Shown here: piece after piece, positions 56,564 to 64,000 of the stretch
Layout of the letters: every line of letters starts with the position of its first letter
How positions within the stretch are numbered: position 1 is the stretch's first letter
NCBI RefSeq assembly: GCF_032027425.1
Contig: NZ_JAVSJA010000001.1
Location: 1,178,001 to 1,242,000 of the forward strand
Direction: 5' to 3'
DNA: 64,000 nucleotides
DNA from: Microcystis wesenbergii NRERC-220
GTDB taxonomy: Bacteria > Cyanobacteriota > Cyanobacteriia > Cyanobacteriales > Microcystaceae
Notes under the pieces: model-generated
What the model saw: the letters and a program-made list of their open reading frames with translations, nothing else
What the model was told of the DNA's origin: nothing
The model's database searches: none
Translations under genes and position numbers: made by a program

Positions 56564-57340
56564 TTAACTGAGCAGTGACAAATTCTCACTGAAAAAGCGC
56601 CGATAGATTCCCTCTGTCACCAATTGAGCGGTGATTAGGTTAGCTAGGGCAATCATAAACAGGATCAGTATCTGGTAGGAAGCGGCGTTTAAAGGTTCAC
56701 TTCCTGCCAATACCTGTCCGGTGAACATTCCGGGTAAACTGACTAAACCCACTACCATCATCTGATTGAGGGTGGGGATTAAACTAGCTCGAATCGCTTC
56801 TTTTTGGTAAGATGCGATCGCTTGTTGAGGGGTTGCCCCTAAACAAAGATGGGTTTCGATTTCCAAACGGTGACTTTTAATCGTACTGCTTAATCTTTCC
56901 CCGGCTAAAGAGGCACTGTTCATCGCTTGCCCTAACACCATTCCCGTCAAGGGAATCAAGTATTGGGGTGAGTACCATTGTTCTGGTTGAATAATTAAAG
57001 CGATCGCATAACCTAAAGTTAGACAGCTACTAATTAATAAAGAGCCGAAAACTAGCGGTAATAGGGCTTTATCCCGGCTATCGATGCGATTTTTAGCAAC
57101 AATAGTCGCAATAGTCATCATCACTGCCAAAATCCCCAGCACTGCTAGAGGATTATCGAGGGAAAAAATAACGGCGATAACGTAGCCTACCACTAATAAT
57201 TGCAGGATCGATCGACCGGTCGCTAATAATAATTGTCCCTCTAGAGCTAAATTTGACCAACGGGAGAGGAGTAAACAAATACCCATCATCCCCAAAGCCC
57301 AACCCAAATCCACCAGATTTAGTTCTACTAATCCATCCAT
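56564..57340 (-). CDS. UPF0014/FetB-like ABC transporter permease
   Basis: 258 residues with six or seven membrane helices. LLATGRSILQLLVVGYVIAV, MMTIATIVAKNRIDSRDK, LIPLTGMVLGQAMNSASL, IETHLCLGATPQQAI and LPGMFTGQVLAGSEPL are conserved FetB text. E. coli FetAB exports iron; the ATPase partner (FetA) is not visible next to it. It converges with gap2 (5 bases apart) and is divergent from the DegT gene. Confidence 0.85.
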   Translation of the reverse strand: MDGLVELNLVDLGWALGMMGICLLLSRWSNLALEGQLLLATGRSILQLLVVGYVIAVIFSLDNPLAVLGILAVMMTIATIVAKNRIDSRDKALLPLVFGSLLISSCLTLGYAIALIIQPEQWYSPQYLIPLTGMVLGQAMNSASLAGERLSSTIKSHRLEIETHLCLGATPQQAIASYQKEAIRASLIPTLNQMMVVGLVSLPGMFTGQVLAGSEPLNAASYQILILFMIALANLITAQLVTEGIYRRFFSENLSLLS

Positions 57341-57466
57341 AAAAATAAAAGAAACAAATTAAAAGGACACTTCATCTATAAATAGCAAGTTTATAATTAT
57401 TTTTGACTAATTATTGCTTTTTTTCGCCGACAAATCCCGATTAGTCTCTAATTTGAGTGAAAGCGC

Positions 57467-58579
57467 GTGAGTACAATTCCCCCCGTCGATTTATCCCGTC
57501 AATACCAAGTCATCAGCCAAGAAGCTAACCATGCCGTTTTAGAAATCCTCCGTTCTGGGCGCTATATTGGTGGCGAAGCTGTGAGCGAATTAGAACGACA
57601 ATTTGCCCTCTATCATGGTGTTAGCGATTGTGTCGCCTGTAATTCGGGAACCGATGCCCTTTATCTGGCACTGCGCGCCCTCGGTATTCAAGCGGGGGAT
57701 GAAGTAATTACTTCTACTTTTTCGTTTATTGCCACCGCCGAAGCGATTAATTTAGTCGGGGCAGTGCCGGTTTTTGTCGATATCGATATTAATACTTTTA
57801 ACCTCGATGTGGCACTGTTGGAAAAAGCGCTTACTCCCCAAACTAAGGCTATTATTCCAGTACACCTTTTTGGGCAATCTGTCAATATGTCTGAGGTGGT
57901 AAATTTCGCTCGTTCTCATAATTTATTGGTGATTGAGGATTGCGCTCAGGCAACGGGAGCAGAATGGCATGGGCAGAAAGTGGGGAGTATCGGCGATATT
58001 GGCTGTTTTAGCTTCTTTCCCACCAAAAATTTAGGCGGTTGTGGCGATGGTGGGGCTGTCACCACTAATAACCCTGAGTTAGCGGCACAAATTCGCATGA
58101 TTAAAGAACACGGCAGCAAGGTGCGTTATCTCCACGAGGTAATCGGGGTGAATAGCCGCTTAGATGCCATTCAAGCGGTTATTTTGCAAATTAAGCTGAA
58201 ATACCTCGATTTTTGGAATAATCAACGGATCGAGATTGCCCAACGTTATCGGGAATTACTGCAACCTTTGCCTAATATCACTTTACCTGCTGCTTTAGCC
58301 GGGGGTAAGCACGTTTGGAATCAGTACACAATCCTAACGGAAAATCGTGACCAAATTCGGGCGGCTTTGCAGGAAAAAGATGTCTTATCTATGGTTTATT
58401 ATCCGATTCCCCTACATTTACAGCCGGTTTATCAGTATTTAGGCTATAAAAAAGGTGATTTACCCGTGGCTGAATTGGCCAGTGAAAAAGTGTTATCTTT
58501 ACCTATGTTTCCCGATTTAAGCTTTGAGGAACAACAACAGGTAGCCTATGCGCTGAAAGATTGTTTGCATAGTTCCTGA
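57467..58579 (+). CDS. DegT/DnrJ/EryC1/StrS aminotransferase
   Basis: 370 residues from GTG 57467. PLP Lys187 is in FFPTKNLGGCGDGG; the ACNSGTDALYLALRAL (near 58) and PVHLFGQSVNMSEV (near 131) blocks are typical. Family members add the amino group to keto-sugars for surface glycans or antibiotics. No sugar dehydrogenase is adjacent; gmd, fcl and glycosyltransferases lie elsewhere in the window. It is followed by a MITE. Confidence 0.92.
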   Translation: MSTIPPVDLSRQYQVISQEANHAVLEILRSGRYIGGEAVSELERQFALYHGVSDCVACNSGTDALYLALRALGIQAGDEVITSTFSFIATAEAINLVGAVPVFVDIDINTFNLDVALLEKALTPQTKAIIPVHLFGQSVNMSEVVNFARSHNLLVIEDCAQATGAEWHGQKVGSIGDIGCFSFFPTKNLGGCGDGGAVTTNNPELAAQIRMIKEHGSKVRYLHEVIGVNSRLDAIQAVILQIKLKYLDFWNNQRIEIAQRYRELLQPLPNITLPAALAGGKHVWNQYTILTENRDQIRAALQEKDVLSMVYYPIPLHLQPVYQYLGYKKGDLPVAELASEKVLSLPMFPDLSFEEQQQVAYALKDCLHSS

Positions 58580-58652
58580 TTTATCAGTAGGAATTATGAA
58601 TGATGAATTAGGAATTATCAAGTGGGAAGAATAAATAAAAATAATCTCCTGA

Positions 58653-58772
58653 TACTAAATCTGGTTATTAAAAACTGATTATTTATTCCCTCCACCCCCC
58701 CGATGTCGGGGGGGCAGGGGGGGTTGCCTTTTGCCTGTCCTCACAAGTAGCCTATACTCAACGGATTTAGTA
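58653..58772. mobile_element. TA-type MITE (CTAAATC ends), complete copy
   Basis: TA-CTAAATC at 58653 and GATTTAG-TA ending 58772, with the palindrome CCCCCCGATGTCGGGGGG at 58696-58713. The layout matches 40698-40827. It separates two convergent genes, so it may also terminate transcription. Confidence 0.85.
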
Positions 58773-58779
58773 TCAATAA

Positions 58780-60483
58780 TTAAGCGGTTAAATCGATTAA
58801 CTTTTGTTTTAAAGTTTCCAATCCTAGCCGCCGAATAGCCGAGATAAAAACAGCTTGGGGATATTTTTCCTTAGCTATTTCCAAATCGTCGCTTTTTACC
58901 TGATCCAACTTATTAAACACCATTAACATTGGACCAGTTTGAATCGGCATCTCCGAGAGGATTTTTAACACCGAGGCAATCTGACTTTCCCAAGCTGGAT
59001 GGGAGAGATCCACCAGATGGAGTAAGGCGTCTGCTTCCGTTACTTCCTCCAAAGTTGCCCGAAAAGCATCCACCAGCGAGGGGGGTAATTCATGGATAAA
59101 ACCCACCGTATCGGTTAGTAAGAGGGGGTGAGATGCTTGGGTGAGGGGATCGGTAATAGTTAAGCGTCGGGTGGTGGGATCGAGGGTAGCAAACAGTTGA
59201 TCGGCGGTATAAACTTCGGCAGCGGTGAGAGCATTAATTAAAGTAGATTTTCCCGCATTGGTGTAACCGACGATCGCCACACTGGCTACCTCTTGTTTTT
59301 GCCGTTGTTTGCGTAAACGGGAACGATGAGCTTGCAGTTGATCCACCTCATCCTGGAGACGGGATAAACGACGTTGAATAGTTCGGCGTTCTGTTTCTAA
59401 TTTTGTCTCCCCCGGTCCGCGAGTGCCAATTCCTCCCCCTAATCTCGACATGGCTAATCCGCGCCCGGTGAGACGCGGTAAAGTGTATTCTAATTGGGCT
59501 AATTCTACCTGTAGTTTACCCGCTTGGGATTGGGCCCGTTGGGCGAAAATGTCCAGGATCACCTCGGTGCGATCGACCACTCTCACCCCGATTTGGTTCT
59601 CTAGATTGCGAATTTGGGCGGGAGAAAGATCCCGATTGAATACAACTAAATTAGCCCCGGAAGTTTGCACCTGTAGGGCGATTTCTGCCACTTTTCCCGA
59701 ACCGATCACTGTTTGAGGATGGGGATGATCCCGTTTTTGTCGGGTGACTTGCAAAACTTTGCCCCCGGCGGTATCAACTAAACGTTCTAATTCGCTTAAA
59801 CCGTCCTCGAACTGGCGATCGCTCATACCGTCGGTGATTAAACCAACCAATAGCACCCGATCTTCGGCTGTATCAACGGTTATAGCGGTAAATTCTCGCT
59901 GAAACTCCGCCTCTAGTCCTTCCACTAACTCTAAAAAGTCCTGTTTGCTTAAATCCTCTAGATTTAAGGGCGGGGAGACAGACCAGTATATATTACTATT
60001 GACATTTGTTTGACTTTGTGGTATGAGATGCGCCAGATAGACCTGCTCCACATAACCGGTCGCCCCACCACCGCGACGGATCATGCCTGTGCCGGTTAGG
60101 GTTAAGATCACCAGTGCGTCTAATCTTTGCAGAGCCATGGCGGTTAAACTGGATTCTTTTGGCGGTTCCTGCTTGAGTTCCGTGGCGATACAACGAATTC
60201 CGCAAAGACGTTCGGACCCGTAGCGGGGTAGTTCCAAGAGGGAAAATTGGGTTTGTCGGGGGGTTCCCACTCCCACACGAATTACCTGGCCGCGACGGTT
60301 GATATAGGTGCAGAGGGGTTGATGAATATCGGTACTAATAGCCGCCAGTCTTTGGGCGAATTCTGGGGTGGTGAGAGTATCGATGGGTAAGCGTTCATGG
60401 TACAGCCTTTGTAGCTGTTTCATCTGACTGGCTTTCAGTCCCTGGGTATTGCCGAAGATGGTATCGATAGGCTTTCCTCGCAA
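58780..60483 (-). CDS. hflX: GTPase HflX
   Basis: 567 residues. Long N-terminal HflX domain (LVVFNRDLSPAQIRNLENQI near 280), glycine-rich GRGLAMSRLGGGIGTRGPGE loop near 340 and G-domain motifs GYTNAGKSTL (near 405), TLDPTTR (near 434), DTVGFI (near 460) and NKLD (near 530). HflX splits stalled ribosomes. The N-terminal 150 residues are an extension usual in cyanobacterial members. Start is TTG at 60481-60483; the next ATG (Met21) would cut into conserved text. Confidence 0.95.
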   Translation of the reverse strand: MRGKPIDTIFGNTQGLKASQMKQLQRLYHERLPIDTLTTPEFAQRLAAISTDIHQPLCTYINRRGQVIRVGVGTPRQTQFSLLELPRYGSERLCGIRCIATELKQEPPKESSLTAMALQRLDALVILTLTGTGMIRRGGGATGYVEQVYLAHLIPQSQTNVNSNIYWSVSPPLNLEDLSKQDFLELVEGLEAEFQREFTAITVDTAEDRVLLVGLITDGMSDRQFEDGLSELERLVDTAGGKVLQVTRQKRDHPHPQTVIGSGKVAEIALQVQTSGANLVVFNRDLSPAQIRNLENQIGVRVVDRTEVILDIFAQRAQSQAGKLQVELAQLEYTLPRLTGRGLAMSRLGGGIGTRGPGETKLETERRTIQRRLSRLQDEVDQLQAHRSRLRKQRQKQEVASVAIVGYTNAGKSTLINALTAAEVYTADQLFATLDPTTRRLTITDPLTQASHPLLLTDTVGFIHELPPSLVDAFRATLEEVTEADALLHLVDLSHPAWESQIASVLKILSEMPIQTGPMLMVFNKLDQVKSDDLEIAKEKYPQAVFISAIRRLGLETLKQKLIDLTA

Positions 60484-60533
60484 TTAGGATTTTATGTATT
60501 ATTGTAGCGATTTTGACCATCGCTGCCCTTTTA

Positions 60534-60593
60534 TACTAAATCCAGTTATTAAAAACTGATTATCTATTCCTCCTATTGCCTATTGCATGAGTA
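60534..60593. repeat. Left half of TA-type MITE
   Basis: TA-CTAAATCC at 60534, then GTTATTAAAAACTGATTAT as in the two full copies, then divergence near 60570. Confidence 0.7.
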
Positions 60594-60624
60594 GAAAACG
60601 GGTTTCTCGGAGAAACCCGTTTTC
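60594..60624. terminator. Perfect 14-bp hairpin
   Basis: GAAAACGGGTTTCT, a CGG loop and AGAAACCCGTTTTC. It lies between the divergent hflX and aldolase genes, in the 5' leader of the latter; it may be a bidirectional terminator or an RNA stability element. Confidence 0.6.
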
Positions 60625-60693
60625 TGTGCGTTACTCAGAAGCCCGCCCTAATTGGGGTAAAATTGGGCAGTATCAATGGTTATTTTCCATATT

Positions 60694-61599
60694 ATGCTCG
60701 CTTCTACTCAGGAACTCCTCGAAACCGCTCGCAAAAATATCTATGCGATCGGGGCTTTTAATGTTTATAACCTAGAAGGGGTCAAAGCGGTGATTAGTGC
60801 CGCCGAGGATTGTCGTAGTCCCGCTATGTTGCAAATTCACCCCAGCGCTTTGCGTTATGGCAGTTCCACCCTCGTCGCTCTCTGTTTAGAGGCTGCTCGC
60901 TCGGCCAAGGTTCCTATCTCGGTCCATCTTGACCATAGCACTAAAGCCAGCGATATCTACGAGGCCCTAGAAGCGGGGATGACCTCAATTATGGCCGATG
61001 GCTCTCATCTTCCCTACCAAGATAATCTCGCTTTTACCAAAGAAATGACTCGTCTAGCTCACGAATACGGGGCTGTGGTGGAGGCAGAAATCGGCCGAAT
61101 TAGCGGCACTGAGGACGGGTTAACTATTGCCGAAAAAGAGGCTAAAATGACAGATCCAGAGCAAGCAGTGCAATTTGTGGAAGCGACGGGAGTGGATTCT
61201 CTGGCCGTAACTATCGGTAATGTCCATGGCGAGTACAAAAGTCCGCCCCGTCTCGATTTCGATCGCCTGGACCGGATTCGACAACTTCTGTCTATTCCCC
61301 TAGTTTTACACGGTGCTTCCGGTTTACCCCCAGAAATGATCGGGCGATCGATCCAGTTAGGAGTCTGCAAATTTAATGTTAATACGGAAGTGCGTCAAGC
61401 CTATATGCAGTCCCTGAAACGGGAAATTTGCGGGCCAGAGGATAAGGATTTATTAGAAATCGCAGGAGAGGCAATTTCCGCAATGAAATCGGTAATTATC
61501 GACAAATTAACCCTTTTTGGTGCTGTCAATAAGGCCCATCTCCACGAAACTCCCTACGCTCAAATGTTAGCGGGACTATCAGTTATCAGTAAACAGTAA
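60694..61599 (+). CDS. Class II ketose-bisphosphate aldolase (KbaY/GatY-like)
   Basis: 301 residues from ATG 60694 (an earlier ATG at 60676 is also in frame). YAIGAFNVYNLEGV near 20, HLDHSTKASD near 82 with zinc His and catalytic Asp, GTEDG near 142, HGEYKSPPRLDFDRL near 178 with zinc His, and VLHGASGLPPEMI near 208 with zinc His. The length of about 300 fits the short class II (tagatose- or fructose-bisphosphate) group rather than the 359-residue CbbA form. Substrate is not certain; it may act in Calvin cycle or sugar breakdown. Confidence 0.88.
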   Translation: MLASTQELLETARKNIYAIGAFNVYNLEGVKAVISAAEDCRSPAMLQIHPSALRYGSSTLVALCLEAARSAKVPISVHLDHSTKASDIYEALEAGMTSIMADGSHLPYQDNLAFTKEMTRLAHEYGAVVEAEIGRISGTEDGLTIAEKEAKMTDPEQAVQFVEATGVDSLAVTIGNVHGEYKSPPRLDFDRLDRIRQLLSIPLVLHGASGLPPEMIGRSIQLGVCKFNVNTEVRQAYMQSLKREICGPEDKDLLEIAGEAISAMKSVIIDKLTLFGAVNKAHLHETPYAQMLAGLSVISKQ

Positions 61600-61640
61600 T
61601 CAGTTATCAGTTATCAGTAAACAGTTATCAGTTATCAGTA
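61594..61640. repeat. CAGTTAT / CAGTAAA heptamer cluster
   Basis: Runs of CAGTTAT and CAGTAAA heptamers overlap the end of the aldolase gene and continue into the spacer, with further TGATCAC units near 61757-61770. Confidence 0.8.
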
Positions 61641-61779
61641 GATATCTGCAATTCACTGAAAAAATACGGGTTAATCAACCAGAAAGACTTTTAGTCTTGA
61701 GATAATAGTAGCTGGAGGTCTAGTAAGCTGAAACCTCACATTTGATAACTGGTAACTGATCACTGATCACTGAGATAAA

Positions 61780-62379
61780 ATGCCGATGAAAAAATTAATT
61801 CTAGCCACGAGTAACCCGGGTAAATTAGCAGAGATAGGGGAATACTTAACCGATATCGACCTAGAATTGCAGTTAAAACCCGATGATTTAGAGATAGAGG
61901 AAACAGGGGCGACTTTTGCCGAAAATGCCTATTTAAAAGCTGCTCAAATTGCCCTAACATTGGGAGAATGGTCGATCGCCGATGATTCGGGATTGGAAGT
62001 AACCGGGTTAGGAAATGCCCCGGGGATTTACTCGGCCCGCTATGGTAAAAATGATCGAGAAAGAATCGATCGCCTCGTCAGAGAATTAGGAGATAATCAG
62101 GATCGTTCGGCCCGTTTTGTCTGTGTAATTGCGATCGCCCGTCCCGATGGTGAGATTGCCTTGAGCGCCACAGGAATCTGCACGGGAGAAATTCTCACCA
62201 GTCCTAGGGGTAAAGGTGGTTTTGGTTACGATCCGATTTTTTATGTCCCCGAATACGCTTTAACCTTTGCGGAAATGTCTCCCGAATTAAAAAGAAAAAT
62301 TAGCCATCGAGGACGAGCTTTTGAGCAATTGCTGCCCCATCTCAAGACTCTCGCGGGTACAAATTCATTAAAGCCCTGA
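61780..62379 (+). CDS. rdgB: Non-canonical purine NTP pyrophosphatase
   Basis: 199 residues. [17 protein letters not shown] at the start (near 6-22), [20 protein letters not shown] (near 66-85), ARYGKND near 88, [15 protein letters not shown] (near 146-160) and the SHRGRAF tail near 178 form the ITPase fold. It removes ITP, XTP and dITP before they enter nucleic acids. Its 3' end overlaps the convergent lipA gene by 38 bases. Confidence 0.97.
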   Translation: MPMKKLILATSNPGKLAEIGEYLTDIDLELQLKPDDLEIEETGATFAENAYLKAAQIALTLGEWSIADDSGLEVTGLGNAPGIYSARYGKNDRERIDRLVRELGDNQDRSARFVCVIAIARPDGEIALSATGICTGEILTSPRGKGGFGYDPIFYVPEYALTFAEMSPELKRKISHRGRAFEQLLPHLKTLAGTNSLKP

Positions 62380-63217
62380 CTTGTTCAGCATGATAAGAGC
62401 TTCTTGTCAAGGGACTCGCAACAATTTGTAAAAATCCCAGAGACTCCCCGTATTCGCGCCAAGCTTGGAACTGTTCGGGGGTGATAAATTCCTGTACACC
62501 GAGATGTTTTGGCGATGGTTGCAGATACTGCCCGATGGTGAGAATATCACAATCAACGGCCCGTAAATCGTCCATCACTTGCCGCACTTCCTCGTCGGTT
62601 TCCCCCAATCCCACCATAATGCCCGATTTTGTGTAGGTAGCGGGAACAATGGCGCGAGCGCGCTGCAATAATTCTAGAGAACGCTGGTAATCACCCTGGG
62701 GACGCACACGACGGTAGAGACGGGGAACAGTTTCGGTATTGTGGTTTAAAACTTCAGGTTTAGCGGCAAGAATTAAAGCTAAAGCCTGCCAATTGCCGCA
62801 AAGATCGGGAATCAGCACTTCGATGGTGGTTTTTTGGGAAATGCGGCGAATTTCCTCGATACAACGGACAAATTGACTAGCACCCCCATCAGCCAAATCA
62901 TCGCGATTGACAGAAGTGATCACTACATGATTAAGATCGAGACGTTGCACGGCTGCCGCTAGTCGCAGGGGTTCCGTGGAGTCTAAAGGTTGGGGTTTTT
63001 TCTCAAAATCTATATCACAGTAAGGACAGGCGCGAGTGCAAGCAGGACCCATAATTAAAAAGGTAGCCGTCCCCGCGTGGAAACATTCGCCGATATTGGG
63101 ACAGGAAGCCTCCTCACAAACGGTATTTAAGCCTAAATCGCGTAAAACTTCCTTAACACTGCCGACTCGCTGCCATTGCGGTGCTTTTACCCGTAACCAC
63201 TCTGGTTTGACCGTCAC
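62342..63217 (-). CDS. lipA: Lipoyl synthase
   Basis: 291 residues. The auxiliary Fe-S cluster ligands are in [13 protein letters not shown] (near 35-47) and the radical SAM cluster in CTRACPYCD (near 61-69). The RSSYHAEQV tail near 275 supplies the serine ligand. It inserts sulfur at C6 and C8 of octanoyl groups on lipoyl proteins. The 3' end overlaps rdgB by 38 bases in a tail-to-tail arrangement. Confidence 0.97.
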   Translation of the reverse strand: MTVKPEWLRVKAPQWQRVGSVKEVLRDLGLNTVCEEASCPNIGECFHAGTATFLIMGPACTRACPYCDIDFEKKPQPLDSTEPLRLAAAVQRLDLNHVVITSVNRDDLADGGASQFVRCIEEIRRISQKTTIEVLIPDLCGNWQALALILAAKPEVLNHNTETVPRLYRRVRPQGDYQRSLELLQRARAIVPATYTKSGIMVGLGETDEEVRQVMDDLRAVDCDILTIGQYLQPSPKHLGVQEFITPEQFQAWREYGESLGFLQIVASPLTRSSYHAEQVRALMNLYPRES

Positions 63218-63318
63218 GCCTGAACTACTCCGATAATTTTTGCCTATATCTGTAATATCCTAGCAAGTCTCGACCCACTCAAGGCAGAATATGCTATGAT
63301 AATTTAGCTAAAAACTTT

Positions 63319-63392
63319 CGGGATGTAGCGCAGCTTGGTAGCGCACTTCGTTCGGGACGAAGGGGCCGCAGGTTCGAATCCTGTCATCCCGA
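63319..63392 (+). tRNA. tRNA-Pro (CGG)
   Basis: The acceptor arms CGGGATG (63319-63325) and CATCCCG (63385-63391) pair fully, with an A discriminator. The D arm is GCGCAGCTTGGTAGCGC. The anticodon stem CTTCG/CGAAG holds a TTCGGGA loop, so the anticodon is CGG. The T arm is GCAGGTTCGAATCCTGT. No CCA is encoded. The sequence CGG-anticodon proline tRNA is fully consistent. Confidence 0.97.
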
Positions 63393-63414
63393 TTAAAGAC
63401 AATCAAGGGTAGAT

Positions 63415-63467
63415 CCCCCCGCCTATCGGCACCCCCCTTAATAAGGGGGGCAGGGGGGATCAGAGTC
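63415..63467. repeat. CCCCCCGCC / GGGGGGCAGGGGGGATC repeat
   Basis: GATCCCCCCGCCTATCGG and AAGGGGGGCAGGGGGGATC face each other around CACCCCCCTTAATAAGG. The unit is shared with 37895-37935 and 43638-43680. It follows the tRNA gene. Confidence 0.75.
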
Positions 63468-63520
63468 CAAAATCTATCTTCTATTTGATTATAACTACTT
63501 AATTTACCTCCTCTAAGCCC

Positions 63521-64000
63521 ATGTCTAGATTATTAATCAGCCAGTATCAGGCGGAAGTTGAAAAGATTGTCCAGTATGGCGGCAGTCGCAAGGAAACTTC
63601 GATTAGAGTCGCTTTTCAGAATTTATTAAATGACTATTGCAAGGCGCGGGATTTTTTGTTAATTCCGGAGTTGGATTATCGCACTAAGTCGGGAAAAGTT
63701 GTCTATCCTGACGGGACGGTAAAGGATGCTTTACGGTTAGATTGGGGATATTGGGAAAGTAAGGATCAATACGATAATTTAGACGAGGAAATAGAGAAGA
63801 AGTTAGCGAAAGGCTACCCTAATGACAATATTTTATTTGAAGACTCCCAGACGGCGGTTTTAATTCAAGGAGGAGAGGAAAGACTGCGCGTCTCGATGCG
63901 CGATGATGAGGCTTTGGATGGGATTATTAATGCTTTTATCAATTATGTACGTCCGGAGGTTGAGGATTTTCGAGAGGCGATTGATAGTTTTAAGGAAGAT
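63521..64000 (+). CDS. Type ISP-like restriction-modification protein, 5' part only
   Basis: 160 residues are visible, open to the right edge. VEKIVQYGGSRKETSIRVAF and DALRLDWGYWESKDQYDNLD, then YPNDNILFEDSQTAVLIQGG and NYVRPEVEDFREAID, match the N-terminal nuclease part of large type ISP-like proteins that continue with helicase or N6-methylase domains. The ATG at 63521 has no clear ribosome binding site. Later domains are outside the window. Confidence 0.7.
   Translation, partial: MSRLLISQYQAEVEKIVQYGGSRKETSIRVAFQNLLNDYCKARDFLLIPELDYRTKSGKVVYPDGTVKDALRLDWGYWESKDQYDNLDEEIEKKLAKGYPNDNILFEDSQTAVLIQGGEERLRVSMRDDEALDGIINAFINYVRPEVEDFREAIDSFKED

Overview
The window looks like a chromosome segment of a unicellular, bloom-type cyanobacterium, most like Microcystis. 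The evidence is GCGATCGC (HIP1-type) octamers scattered through genes, photosynthesis-linked or cyanobacterial genes (Gap2-type GAPDH, a PaO-like Rieske oxygenase, Ccs1/CcdA, a TIGR03279-like radical SAM protein, DUF4278, Uma2), and an unusually heavy load of decayed insertion sequences, MITE-like elements, heptamer repeats and restriction-modification genes. The species is an inference; no marker such as rRNA is present.

Layout. 1-7 kb: 5' part of a GOGAT large-subunit gene, then a surface-glycan module (multi-pass GT-C-like protein, DPM1-like GT2, methyltransferase) with a duplicated gene start and an IS1-like scrap. 7-10 kb: a succinyl-CoA-synthetase-like pair whose alpha subunit lacks the phospho-histidine. 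10-13 kb: exported beta-rich protein and the GDP-fucose genes gmd-fcl. 13-20 kb: a compact metallophosphoesterase/ParA/TIGR03792-like operon, a pyroglutamyl-peptidase-like protein, type II IPP isomerase, Uma2 nuclease and a PDZ-radical SAM protein. 19.7-24 kb: a degraded island with an IS30-type element inside or beside an IS4/IS701-type remnant, a Caps_synth glycosyltransferase, an IS1634-like remnant, a 5' scrap of cbiD and a broken MntA/HepT pair. 24-32 kb: frr-pyrH, aroQ, PaO-like oxygenase, TPR kinase and a paralogue of the 10-kb exported protein. 32-38 kb: HtrA protease, MscS channel and an MmeI-like single-chain restriction-modification enzyme. 38-43 kb: SnoaL-like protein, cobS, PPC-domain protein, DUF4278, RCK potassium channel, mutM. 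43.7-49 kb: a five-gene co-directional run (peptide-type ABC binding protein, one permease, VOC protein, CcdA, Ccs1). 49.6-52.5 kb: a NotI-like restriction-modification pair followed by HigBA, bracketed by copies of one repeat. 52.7-63.2 kb: murB, murC, gap2, FetB-like permease, DegT aminotransferase, hflX, class II aldolase, rdgB, lipA. 63.3-64 kb: tRNA-Pro(CGG) and the start of a third restriction-modification gene.

Functional themes. Sugar and surface chemistry (GT-C, GT2, GT32-like, gmd/fcl, DegT aminotransferase, murB/murC) is interleaved with core metabolism. Three restriction-modification loci and two toxin-antitoxin loci mark the accessory stretches. At least two MITE-like families are visible with terminal inverted repeats and target-site duplications: a TA-type family (CTAAATC ends) and a 4-bp-TSD family (AGGGTTTGC ends) that repeatedly sits at gene stop codons. 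The most biologically interesting items are the SCS-like pair with rebuilt catalytic sites, the possible leader ORF overlapping the PaO-like gene, the MITE lodged exactly between two convergent stop codons, and the repeat-bracketed NotI-like/HigBA cassette.
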